Part shown: one piece after another, positions 1-7,208 of the stretch
Position numbering within the stretch: the first letter of the stretch is position 1
How the letters are laid out: each line of letters begins with the position of its first letter
The notes under the pieces: model-generated
The model's database searches: none
What the model was told of the DNA's origin: nothing
Seen by the model: only the letters and a program-made list of their open reading frames with translations
Assembly: GCA_050331455.1 (NCBI GenBank)
Contig: JBHJGV010000098.1
Coordinates: forward strand, 1 to 38,358
DNA: 38,358 nt
Source of the DNA: CAYUYV01 sp050331455
Lineage (GTDB): Bacteria > Pseudomonadota > Alphaproteobacteria > JAJFIK01
Reading direction: 5' to 3'
Program-made: the position numbers and the translations under genes

Positions 1-568
1 TGTAGTATTTGGGCCGGGTGTCGAGGCGCACATGGAGCCAGAACACCCCAAGGCCTGAGGTACTCACCCAAAGGGGCACATCGCTCACCCGCGCGATAGC
101 CGCCTCGCCCACCGCAGCCCAAAAGACCCGTTGCAGATCCATATCGGCCGTCCGGCTGAACGCCGCGAGGTGCGCACAGTCCGTGGACGCATCACCTGGC
201 GCAGGCACCACGAGGCGGGCATCGCCGCCCAGATTATCGAATGTCGCCGTAGAGCCGCCAGCGATACGGGCCGCCTCCAAGGGCGCGGCAAAGGCCGACG
301 GATCGGCCACGATTCCCGCGAGCGCAGAACTTTCCATAAGGACCATCTCGAAAGGCTGTTCAAGGGTCCCTGAGGTGACAGGCGGGGTTTCCCAGAAATA
401 GGCCGGTGCCGGCGCATCCCGAAGCACCGGGAGAAAAGCATTAAGCACGGGGCCACCGTCCCGCCAGTCCGTCATGACCCGGGCCACTGACAAAATGGCG
501 TCATTCTCCAGGAAACGGCACTGCACATTGCGGCCGGGGCCCATGGCTTCAATCTGTGAAGTGATCAT
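1..568 (-). CDS. DUF6940-like hypothetical protein (3' end off the window)
   Basis: The frame is open from ATG 568 to the left edge, giving 189 codons without a stop. The start has a strong ribosome site (AGGGGGAG, about 4 bases upstream). Visible motifs include FWETPP near residue 60, FDNLGGDARLVVPAP near residue 110 and WLHVRLDTRPKYY at the truncated end. From memory these match a small uncharacterised family, DUF6940, about 200 residues long, so only a few residues should be missing. No signal peptide or membrane segment is seen, so it is probably cytoplasmic. It starts 11 bases after the stop of a truncated RidA-like frame and may be transcribed from that gene's old promoter. Molecular function is unknown. 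That the frame is coding is fairly secure; the family name is less so. Confidence 0.6.
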   Translation of the reverse strand, partial: MITSQIEAMGPGRNVQCRFLENDAILSVARVMTDWRDGGPVLNAFLPVLRDAPAPAYFWETPPVTSGTLEQPFEMVLMESSALAGIVADPSAFAAPLEAARIAGGSTATFDNLGGDARLVVPAPGDASTDCAHLAAFSRTADMDLQRVFWAAVGEAAIARVSDVPLWVSTSGLGVFWLHVRLDTRPKYY

Positions 569-579
569 CACTCTCCCCC

Positions 580-663
580 TTAAGCCGCCTGGACCTCGAA
601 GGCCTGGGCATAGCCACCCTGGGCGACGGGACCGTCGGGCGCATTGATCGGTCGCGATTTCAT
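580..663 (-). pseudogene. RidA-like N-terminal remnant (27 codons)
   Basis: ATG 663 follows a clear ribosome site (GAGGAG, spacing 4) and opens a 27-residue frame beginning MKSRPINAPDGP and ending EVQAA-stop. The start, with its PIN..G.....GYAQAFEV pattern, resembles the first strand of RidA/YjgF enamine/imine deaminases, which are about 115-130 residues long. Here homology stops at about residue 25 and nothing RidA-like follows in any frame before the DUF6940-like gene. I read it as a gene cut off by a rearrangement that left its promoter and ribosome site in place. It could now act as a leader peptide for the downstream gene. A genuine small protein cannot be ruled out. Confidence 0.55.
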
Positions 664-777
664 GGCGCTCCTCGATTGATCTGATCGCAGTGAAGCCTGC
701 CGGCCCCAGGTCCAGGACCATGTGGGCTCAAACCCGCTCGCGTCCTTTCCCGTGCGGGCGCCCACAGGCCCCTTCGT

Positions 778-795
778 TTTTCGCAATTGCGAAAA
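778..795. promoter_or_regulatory. 18-bp perfect palindrome in divergent intergenic region
   Basis: TTTTCGCAATTGCGAAAA is a perfect 18-bp dyad. It lies between the two truncated divergent genes, 114 bases upstream of ATG 663 and 83 bases upstream of ATG 879. With no loop it is more like an operator for a dimeric regulator than an RNA hairpin. A TTGACG hexamer (810-815) lies just downstream on the plus strand, but no good -10 follows at 16-18 bp. A second short dyad, TTCGCGAA, is at 827-834. The regulator is unknown. Confidence 0.4.
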
Positions 796-878
796 CCAAG
801 TCTGGGGGCTTGACGGGAACAACCGCTTCGCGAAATCCTTCTTGCTTTTTTCGATGCACCCTAGCAAAGGATGAGGAC

Positions 879-1019
879 ATGGCACAGAACCGGTTCGTCG
901 GTCTTGATTTTGGAACCTCCAACTACGTGCTTGGCCTTGCCGACAAGGGTGAGACGCCCCACGCGGTCAAATTCCGTTCTGGGAGCAATTTCCCATCGCA
1001 AAGGGGAAGAGGCTTTACG
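879..1019 (+). pseudogene. Hsp70 (YegD-type) N-terminal remnant
   Basis: ATG 879 has a strong ribosome site (AAAGGATGAGG). The frame starts MAQNRFVGLDFGTSN, the phosphate-1 loop of the actin-fold ATPase domain of Hsp70-family proteins, and runs on in a YegD-like way (GETPHAVKF...NFPS) to about residue 41. The rest of the ATPase and substrate-binding domains is absent. The frame continues without a stop into the sulfotransferase-like gene at 1020, so a 339-residue chimera could be made. I infer that recombination near position 1000 replaced the remainder of the chaperone gene. Confidence 0.6.
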
Positions 1020-1898
1020 ATGCCCCTCGAAAAAACACTGTGCATGGTGGCCCAACCCCGGTCAGGCACGAACCATGTTTGCCGGCTGCTGGAAACACTT
1101 CTGGGCATCCACGTCTATCTGGAGCCCTTCAATCCTGTTGAGCCGCATTTCCATTATCGGTTTTCGTTGAAGCGCTTCGAGCAAGCCGCCCAACGGTCCT
1201 TTGATCGCCCGGGCGACCCGGCCCTGACCGGCTGGATTCATGACAATCCGGAAAAAGCGCTCGACGTGCTTCGACACGCGGCTGACCCGGGCTGCAGGGT
1301 CATGAGCCTGAAACTCTTTGCAGACCATGTGTCTCCGGATCAGTTCGAAACATATTTCGTCAGACGGCCCGACACACATTTCATGACCGTAAAGCGCCGG
1401 CCGATCGATGCTTATATCTCGTTTCAAAAGGCTATGTCGCTCAAGACATGGCTGTTCAACAACACAACCGATATGCGCCTACCGATCGATGCGGATCATT
1501 TTGCCCGCTGGCACATCAGCCAGTCGGCCTGGTATCGCATGACCGACGAGATGATCCGGGCCTATGATCGACCGCACACGTCACTTCAGTATGAAACCGA
1601 TATCGCCGGCCCTCCAGCGGTCACCGTGCGGCATTTGATCGGTAAGTTGAAAGAGATTGGTATCGACACGCGCATGCGCCACAGCGTGCGGATCAAGCGG
1701 CCGGTGAAACAGGCGCTGCACCATGCGGCCAAGGCGGTGGGTCTGACCTCGCCCTGGTCCCCGGCCCTCGGCCTTCCGCGCCAGGATCTCAATGGGTCGA
1801 CAGCGGATAAAGTGTCCAATTGGGATGCATTTTGTGAGGATCTGTCGAAGCGCCACGACACGGCCATGCTGGACCGGTATTTCACAGAGCTTGACTAG
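1020..1898 (+). CDS. Sulfotransferase-like protein
   Basis: This 292-residue protein begins MPLEKTLCMVAQPRSGTNH. The QPRSGTN segment matches the 5'-phosphosulfate-binding loop of PAPS-dependent sulfotransferases, and a later RRPIDAYISFQKA segment fits the 3'-phosphate-binding R/S motif. Such enzymes move sulfate from PAPS to a hydroxyl or amine; here a glycan acceptor is inferred from the neighbouring flippase and glycosyltransferases. I chose ATG 1020 because homology starts there and it has its own ribosome site (AAGGGGAAGAGG, about 10 bases upstream). The same frame is open back to the Hsp70-like ATG 879, so an N-terminal fusion is possible. Its stop overlaps the stop of the convergent flippase by a few bases. 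The exact sulfotransferase subfamily is not recognised. Confidence 0.72.
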   Translation: MPLEKTLCMVAQPRSGTNHVCRLLETLLGIHVYLEPFNPVEPHFHYRFSLKRFEQAAQRSFDRPGDPALTGWIHDNPEKALDVLRHAADPGCRVMSLKLFADHVSPDQFETYFVRRPDTHFMTVKRRPIDAYISFQKAMSLKTWLFNNTTDMRLPIDADHFARWHISQSAWYRMTDEMIRAYDRPHTSLQYETDIAGPPAVTVRHLIGKLKEIGIDTRMRHSVRIKRPVKQALHHAAKAVGLTSPWSPALGLPRQDLNGSTADKVSNWDAFCEDLSKRHDTAMLDRYFTELD

Positions 1899-3352
1899 CC
1901 GATGGCCTGTTTGCTCGGGTGCGTCCGGACCATGGGCAGAATGCGTGCCAGTTCCGCTCGGATCGGATGATTGAGGAAGACCAGAGCGACCAGCCACAAG
2001 AGTGCAGCAACACAACCGGCGCTGGCCAACACTGCGAAATCCGTCGCGATGGTCCCGGTCAACACAGCCGACACCATGCCGAGCGGCAGGGCAAAAGCCA
2101 GGCTCGCGACACCGCTGCGCCAGACCGCCCCCGCCAGATCCGGGCCCGTCACGTCGAGCCTCCGCAAGACGATCCAAAAGGACACGACCGCGTGCCCACC
2201 CGCCATGACGGCGATCATGGCACAGAACACTGGCAGACCCGCCGGAATGAAAAGCAGGGCGATACCGATTTTGGCGATGAGCAAACCGACCTGAATGTGC
2301 AACAATCTTCTTTCGAGCCCCAGCGCCAGGGCGAACACGCCGCCGGTGGAAATGACGGGCAGCACGATGATGCCCACGGCCAGCAGGCGCAGCAACACGG
2401 GCACCGCTTCCCATTGATCGCCAAGCAGGATGAAAACCAGCGGTTCGGCTAAAACAATCAGCGTCCCTGCAATCGGCCAGCACAGGGCGGTCAGATAGGC
2501 CAGGGTCTGGAGGCAGAGGGGCTTCAACGCAGCGCCGTCCCGCTTGGCGCGCAGGACCAGCGGCATGAGGGCCGGCAGAACGCCGTCTTGGACCACCCGC
2601 TGGGCATGGCGGATCAGTTCACTGGCCCGGCTGAAATGGCCGACCGCGGCATAGGTGGCAAGCTGGCCGATCAGAACCGGCACGACGGCCTCCCCGATCT
2701 TGCCGAAAATATTCGTTGTCAGAATGATCGACGAAAACCGTGTGACCGTATGGAGCCCCCGGAATGTGGGCCTGACCAGAAACGCCCCGCGTGTGAGCAC
2801 GGTCGAGATCACGGAATTGACCAGGGTACTGACGACCAGCCCACAGGCGAGACTGATCGCCCCGAACTGCCACAGGGCGAGCGGAATGGCGACGGCCTGG
2901 AAAGAAAGGGTGGTCAAAAGCCGTTGGACGAAAATCGCCCGGAACCGCATCTCGCGGGTGAGCAGCCCGCCTTCGATCGTGCCCAGTTGGCCCAAAAGCG
3001 GGGCGGCCGCCATGACAAGCAACAAAGACGATACCGTCGCATCGAGGGCGGTGTTCCAGGACAAAAGGGCGATGACCGCCAGCGCCAGCGTCATGAGCGG
3101 ACCCATGGCGAAGGCCACCCCGGCCACCTTTTGCCGGGTGGATCGGGCCATGTCGTCGCTGCGGATGATGAACGTATTGAGAGCAAAGCTGCCAATGAAC
3201 TGACCAAGCCCGGCAATGGCAAACGCAACGGCGTAATGGCCCATATCCGTCGGCGTCAGCAGGCGGGACAGCACAAGAAGGCCGCCCAATTCGATGGCGA
3301 AAACGGTCACGAACTGCAACATGGACCAAAAAAAGGAACGCTGCGCTTTCAT
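1895..3352 (-). CDS. Oligosaccharide flippase, Wzx/MOP superfamily
   Basis: The 485-residue protein is strongly hydrophobic, with about 12 predicted membrane helices from residue 8 to 465. Its start, with LSRLLTPTDMGHYAVAFAI, is typical of polysaccharide transporters of the MOP exporter superfamily (RfbX/Wzx, PST). These proteins flip undecaprenyl-linked repeat units across the inner membrane. Length matches the family (about 450-500). ATG 3352 has an AGCGGGGA ribosome site. It is transcribed divergently from the BNR protein and convergently with the sulfotransferase-like gene. Its presence implies Wzx/Wzy-type glycan export, but no Wzy polymerase or chain-length regulator is visible in this window, so the rest of the pathway must lie elsewhere. 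Confidence 0.85.
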   Translation of the reverse strand: MKAQRSFFWSMLQFVTVFAIELGGLLVLSRLLTPTDMGHYAVAFAIAGLGQFIGSFALNTFIIRSDDMARSTRQKVAGVAFAMGPLMTLALAVIALLSWNTALDATVSSLLLVMAAAPLLGQLGTIEGGLLTREMRFRAIFVQRLLTTLSFQAVAIPLALWQFGAISLACGLVVSTLVNSVISTVLTRGAFLVRPTFRGLHTVTRFSSIILTTNIFGKIGEAVVPVLIGQLATYAAVGHFSRASELIRHAQRVVQDGVLPALMPLVLRAKRDGAALKPLCLQTLAYLTALCWPIAGTLIVLAEPLVFILLGDQWEAVPVLLRLLAVGIIVLPVISTGGVFALALGLERRLLHIQVGLLIAKIGIALLFIPAGLPVFCAMIAVMAGGHAVVSFWIVLRRLDVTGPDLAGAVWRSGVASLAFALPLGMVSAVLTGTIATDFAVLASAGCVAALLWLVALVFLNHPIRAELARILPMVRTHPSKQAIG

Positions 3353-3438
3353 GAACTGGGTCCCCGCTCCCTCTGGTCCCGTTTACGCCTCGGTCTTGCC
3401 CCGCCGCGTGCCTGGAGGCAGATGCCATGCCGGTTTTC

Positions 3439-3468
3439 GACACGGCCTTCTCGCACCGGCGCCGTGTC
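3439..3468. repeat. Inverted repeat between flippase and BNR gene
   Basis: GACACGGC (3439-3446) and GCCGTGTC (3461-3468) form a perfect 8-bp inverted repeat with a 14-base spacer in the 196 bp divergent intergenic region. It lies upstream of both genes, so a regulator site or a hairpin in one leader is more likely than an end-of-operon terminator. No T-run follows beyond three T on the plus strand. Confidence 0.35.
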
Positions 3469-3479
3469 TTTGGCAGGGG

Positions 3480-3508
3480 TTGGAGCGAAGGTCGGTAAGC
3501 TGTAAAAC
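3480..3508 (+). promoter_or_regulatory. Weak sigma70-like promoter before BNR gene
   Basis: TTGGAG (3480-3485) and TAAAAC (3503-3508) are separated by 17 bp. They match the -35 and -10 consensus at 3/6 and 4/6. If used, transcription would begin near 3515, after the first possible ATG (3513), which favours the later starts at 3537 or 3549. This is a weak assignment by eye. Confidence 0.22.
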
Positions 3509-3548
3509 AACCATGCTGGTGTTGCACCCCTTTTTAATGGTCCATGCC

Positions 3549-6041
3549 ATGGTCGCCCGCCATTACTTTGCCGTTAGCCTCGTCCTGATCGGTCTTCTGT
3601 GGGCGAACAGCGGGAAAGCGCATGTGCCCCATGATGTGGTCAGTGACATCGCCGTCCACGGCCAAAGCGCAGGGACGTTTGTACGCGGCGCGCTTTTTTT
3701 GTCGACCGATGGAGGTCAGTCCTGGCACCGTCGCTCCGCGCGCATCGTCTGCCGGACGGATGAAGACGACGCGACCCATGCCATCGCCTTTTCTCCGGAT
3801 TTTGAGCGTGACAAATCCATTTATCTGTCCTGCGACGAATGGATCTTCGCGTCCCGCGATGCCGGAAAAAGCTTTCAGAAAATGGGCCGCGCGTCGGACC
3901 GGCCCGTGGTCCAACTCGGCATTTCGGCCCGGATGCAGGCCGGCCAGATTCTCACGGCCCTGGACAATACCGGCACGCTCCATCGCAGTGCCGACGGGGG
4001 GCGGGTCTGGTCGCCGGTGGACTTGCCGGCGACTATCGACGCCTTCGAATGGGTCGGCCACACCATCCTGGCCGCCACCGCGGAAGGCGGCATTCATCAA
4101 TCCTCCGACGGCGCCGTAACCTGGCAGGCCCTCGGCGACCTGCCCGGCGGTACCCGGATCACAGATTTCGCCTTTCCGTATGGGGAGGATCTGGAGCGAG
4201 CCTTCTGGGTTTCCACGCGTGCGAATGGTCTTTACAAGTTTGCCAGACGGGGCGGCACGCTCTTGTCCCTGAATGCCTATCTGCCCGGCCGCCACATCAC
4301 CTCGGTCATTCATACGGGCCCGGCCGATGGCAAGGCACTCATCGCCACGGACTGGCATGACGGCGTGTTTCGCAGCGACGATTACGGGCAGACGTGGCGG
4401 CCGCTGTCTGCCGGCCTGCAGACGGCGTCGCAGGCGGATCGACTGGGTCACCCCCATTTCGTGGAAGTGGCGGCGTCCGGTGGCGATACCCTTCTCCTCG
4501 CCGGATTTGCCGGTCTTTTCCGCTCCGTCGATGGCGGCGCACAGTGGCGTCGGATGGACACCACTCACGGACAGATCGTTGCCATGGACGCCTCACCCGC
4601 CATGGACGGCCGTTTTCGCTTGGGTGTCGTGTCCTATGGCAGCGGCTTGCTGTTTTCGGATGATGGGGGCGAGACATGGCGCTTCGAGCATAAAGGCCTC
4701 ATCCATGTGCGCCGCCACAGCCTCGTGTTCTCACCCGACTATCCGCAAGACCACACCCTGTTTTCCGGCACGATGAAGCTGATCGCCCACACGTCGAACG
4801 CCTCCCACCGGTGGCGGCCCGTGTCCATCGATACGGTTCCGGGCGTCAAGGCCCAGGCACCGCAAGTGCTGCCCATCCGGATTGCTGTGTCGCCCGAGTT
4901 TGCGGCGGACGGTACGGTTTTCAGCGGCCTCGTTCCGGAAGGGGTGATACGCTCGCAGGACAGTGGACAGAGATATGTGATTTTACTCGACGTCACTGGC
5001 CTCATCTTTGGGCTTGAATTGTCTCCCGATTTTGCGGCGGACGGAACGGTGTTTGCGGGCTCCAACAAGGCCGTGCACAAATCGATGGACCGCGGAGACA
5101 CGTGGACCCGGGTCTGGGCCCATGACGCGGACCGGATCGCGCTGGCCATCTCGCCGGACTATCCAACTGATCAGACTGTCTTTGCGGGGTCGGAGGCTGG
5201 CCTGTTCTGGACCCGGGACGGCGGGCGGTCCTGGGAGCCCATACGGATCGAGGGGGCCACCGAGACTGTTGCAACCTTCGCGGTTTCACCCGATTTCGCC
5301 AGGGATGGCCGGCTCCTGGTGCAGCTTGCGGGCGCTGATCTGCTGGTCGGTCGGCTTTCGGGCAAGGCTTTCCAGTGGCAGGCGGCCCGGATGCCGTCTC
5401 CGGGTTACGCGGTTGACCGCCTTGCCCATTACGACGGTTCGAAACTGTTTGCGTTTTCGCCCTTCTACGCGTCGGACCGGACGGTTTTCACGGCGTCGGG
5501 GCCCGATCTCCTGAAATCCGTCGACGGTGGATTGACCTGGGCCCTCATGGACCCGCTACCGCGGCGGCATGAGGCGGAATATGCGCATACGGATTGGTTC
5601 CACGTGCCGATCGCCGCCGATAGGTTGTGGGAGAAATCCCGCTGGCAACGCAGCACATGGCAGACCCTGTACGGTAAGGCCGAAACCCTGTGGGCCTATC
5701 TGTCGGGAGCGGACCATCCACGCCAACCGAACGATTCCAGCCTGCAATCCCTGCGATCGCGCACACCGGGTGCAACCATCACCCTGGATTTTTCGGGAAC
5801 CGGTGTCCGCTGGTTGGGCTCGAAAGGCTATAATCATGGTATCGCGCGGGTGCTCTTGGACGGCAAACTGGTTGGCGAAGTCGACCAGTACGCCCGGCAG
5901 CGGGATTATCTGGCGGAAATGATCCACCTTGAGGGCCTTGCACCCGGTCATCACACGCTGGAAATCCGGGTGGTGGACAAGCGAAACACCGCATCATCCG
6001 GACAATGGGTTGATGTGGACGCCTTCGACGTCTTCCGGTAG
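3549..6041 (+). CDS. Secreted BNR/Asp-box propeller protein with C-terminal carbohydrate-binding-like domain
   Basis: From ATG 3549 (830 residues) the protein starts with a plausible signal peptide (MVARHY, hydrophobic core, cleavage after NSGKA). ATG 3513 and 3537 are in frame but add a hydrophobic extension, and none of the three has a good ribosome site. About eleven Asp-box repeats of the S.DGG..W type follow, for example LFRSVDGGAQW and LFWTRDGGRSW, spread from residue 49 to 665. Many are preceded by SPDF..D.TVFAGS strands. This is the beta-propeller pattern of sialidase/VPS10-type BNR proteins. Residues about 738-829 form a separate beta domain (GTGVRWLGSKGYNHG, VDVDAFDVF) like the galactose-binding-type modules attached to secreted glycan-acting proteins. 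No sialidase catalytic arginine triad was recognised, so glycan binding is more likely than hydrolysis. Flanking flippase and glycosyltransferase genes suggest a role with exported polysaccharide. Confidence 0.75.
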   Translation: MVARHYFAVSLVLIGLLWANSGKAHVPHDVVSDIAVHGQSAGTFVRGALFLSTDGGQSWHRRSARIVCRTDEDDATHAIAFSPDFERDKSIYLSCDEWIFASRDAGKSFQKMGRASDRPVVQLGISARMQAGQILTALDNTGTLHRSADGGRVWSPVDLPATIDAFEWVGHTILAATAEGGIHQSSDGAVTWQALGDLPGGTRITDFAFPYGEDLERAFWVSTRANGLYKFARRGGTLLSLNAYLPGRHITSVIHTGPADGKALIATDWHDGVFRSDDYGQTWRPLSAGLQTASQADRLGHPHFVEVAASGGDTLLLAGFAGLFRSVDGGAQWRRMDTTHGQIVAMDASPAMDGRFRLGVVSYGSGLLFSDDGGETWRFEHKGLIHVRRHSLVFSPDYPQDHTLFSGTMKLIAHTSNASHRWRPVSIDTVPGVKAQAPQVLPIRIAVSPEFAADGTVFSGLVPEGVIRSQDSGQRYVILLDVTGLIFGLELSPDFAADGTVFAGSNKAVHKSMDRGDTWTRVWAHDADRIALAISPDYPTDQTVFAGSEAGLFWTRDGGRSWEPIRIEGATETVATFAVSPDFARDGRLLVQLAGADLLVGRLSGKAFQWQAARMPSPGYAVDRLAHYDGSKLFAFSPFYASDRTVFTASGPDLLKSVDGGLTWALMDPLPRRHEAEYAHTDWFHVPIAADRLWEKSRWQRSTWQTLYGKAETLWAYLSGADHPRQPNDSSLQSLRSRTPGATITLDFSGTGVRWLGSKGYNHGIARVLLDGKLVGEVDQYARQRDYLAEMIHLEGLAPGHHTLEIRVVDKRNTASSGQWVDVDAFDVFR

Positions 6042-6156
6042 CGGCGAAAATGTATCAAGGTCATGCCATGCTGGCGCGTCTTGAAGGCCGCTGCGGCCGC
6101 AAGAGCGTCATCCATTGGAAGGGGGAAAGCGAGGCGCGTCCTCGCATTCGCATGTC

Positions 6157-7074
6157 ATGAAGCCTGAGATCAGCATCATCATCCCAACCTATAATCGGCC
6201 CGAGAGGCTCCGCCAATGCCTCCAGGCGCTGTGTGCCCAGCGCCATTCTTCCTTTGAGGTGATCGTCGTGGATGACGGATCGCCGGAGCCGGCCGAGGCG
6301 GTGGTCGCGGCGTTTCACGAGCGCCTCTCCATCCGCTGTGTCCGCCAGACCAATGCGGGCCCGGCCGCCGCCCGCAACCGCGGGGCGGCGGAAGCGGCCG
6401 GCCACATTCTGGCGTTCACGGATGATGACTGCATGCCGGACCCCGGTTGGCTTGATGCCTTCGATGGGGCCCTGCGGACCGAGCCTGACGCGCTTGTGGG
6501 CGGCAGCATCGTGAATGATCTTGCGGACAATATCTGTTCTGAGGTCAGCCAGGATTTGATCACGTTCCTTTATGATTATGACGGTGCCGGGGACAGCGGG
6601 CTCGATTTCTTCACATCTAACAATATTGCGTGCACGAAAGAGGCATTCCACAAACAGGGCGGCTTCGACGATTCGTTTCCCCTTCCGGCGGCGGAGGATC
6701 GCGATTTCGGCATGCGCTGGTCCGAAAGAGGGTGTCCCCTGACATTCGTGCCGGCTGCGAAAGTCAAACACGCCCATTCCCTGACCTTGAAGCAGTTCTG
6801 GACCCAGCATCAGAACTACGGGCGAGGCGCCCTGCATCTGCGCCGCCGAATCCGCGATCGCCGGAGGCCGGCTCTTCGTTTCGCGGGGCTGCGGTTCTAT
6901 TGGTCCATGATGGCTTATCCTTACCGGACCAGGCTCAAGCGTCCCGTGGCCCGCATGGTCCTGCTCGGGATGTCGCAACTGGCCACCGTGTCCGGCTTTC
7001 TCCGCCAGTCCATCCATGGCACCGACAAGGTCCGAAGGATGCCGAAGCCCCTGGGTCAGCGGGACGTCCTTTAA
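6157..7074 (+). CDS. Family 2 glycosyltransferase
   Basis: This 305-residue protein opens with MKPEISIIIPTYNRPE, the classic start of a GT-A fold family 2 enzyme. Nucleotide-sugar and metal-binding acidic groups are visible: VVDDGSPEP near residue 40, FTDDDCMPD near residue 88, and AEDRDFG (the likely ED catalytic region) near residue 190. A stretch near residues 250-265 may touch the membrane. I chose ATG 6157 because the family start fits; an in-frame ATG at 6115 would add 14 unusual residues. Sugar donor and acceptor cannot be read from the sequence. It lies 115 bases after the BNR gene on the same strand and probably helps build the glycan exported by the flippase. Confidence 0.82.
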   Translation: MKPEISIIIPTYNRPERLRQCLQALCAQRHSSFEVIVVDDGSPEPAEAVVAAFHERLSIRCVRQTNAGPAAARNRGAAEAAGHILAFTDDDCMPDPGWLDAFDGALRTEPDALVGGSIVNDLADNICSEVSQDLITFLYDYDGAGDSGLDFFTSNNIACTKEAFHKQGGFDDSFPLPAAEDRDFGMRWSERGCPLTFVPAAKVKHAHSLTLKQFWTQHQNYGRGALHLRRRIRDRRRPALRFAGLRFYWSMMAYPYRTRLKRPVARMVLLGMSQLATVSGFLRQSIHGTDKVRRMPKPLGQRDVL

Positions 7075-7110
7075 GGACTGGGGCCGGCGTCTTGCCGTGC
7101 GCCCGGAACA

Positions 7111-7132
7111 CATCCGCGTTTGACGGCGGATG
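7111..7132 (+). repeat. Hairpin after GT2 gene
   Basis: CATCCGC (7111-7117) and GCGGATG (7126-7132) form a perfect 7-bp stem with an 8-base loop, 36 bases after the GT2 stop. No T-run follows, so intrinsic termination is doubtful. It overlaps the -35 element of the promoter at 7120-7148 and could serve as an operator instead. Confidence 0.35.
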
Positions 7133-7148
7133 AAGCGGCCCGTATCAT
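7120..7148 (+). promoter_or_regulatory. Sigma70-type promoter before phaZ
   Basis: TTGACG (7120-7125) and TATCAT (7143-7148) are separated by exactly 17 bp. Each hexamer matches the consensus at five of six positions, the best promoter seen by eye in this window. Transcription would start near 7155, about 54 bases before the proposed phaZ ATG. The -35 hexamer sits in the loop and right arm of the 7111-7132 dyad, which would allow a dimeric repressor to block it. Confidence 0.5.
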
Positions 7149-7208
7149 CCCGTCATACTAGTTTTGCAACGCTGTCGCACCACTTTCACTTGAAGATCGG
7201 TGGCGATC

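Noticed and set aside
690..878. A longer N-terminus for the Hsp70-like frame
   Set aside because: The extra 63 codons cover the 18-bp palindrome and the ribosome site of ATG 879 and show no similarity to the family.
580..885. A 101-residue minus-strand protein spanning the whole divergent gap
   Set aside because: Only the last 27 residues, after the ribosome site at ATG 663, look like protein. The upstream part runs through the control region.
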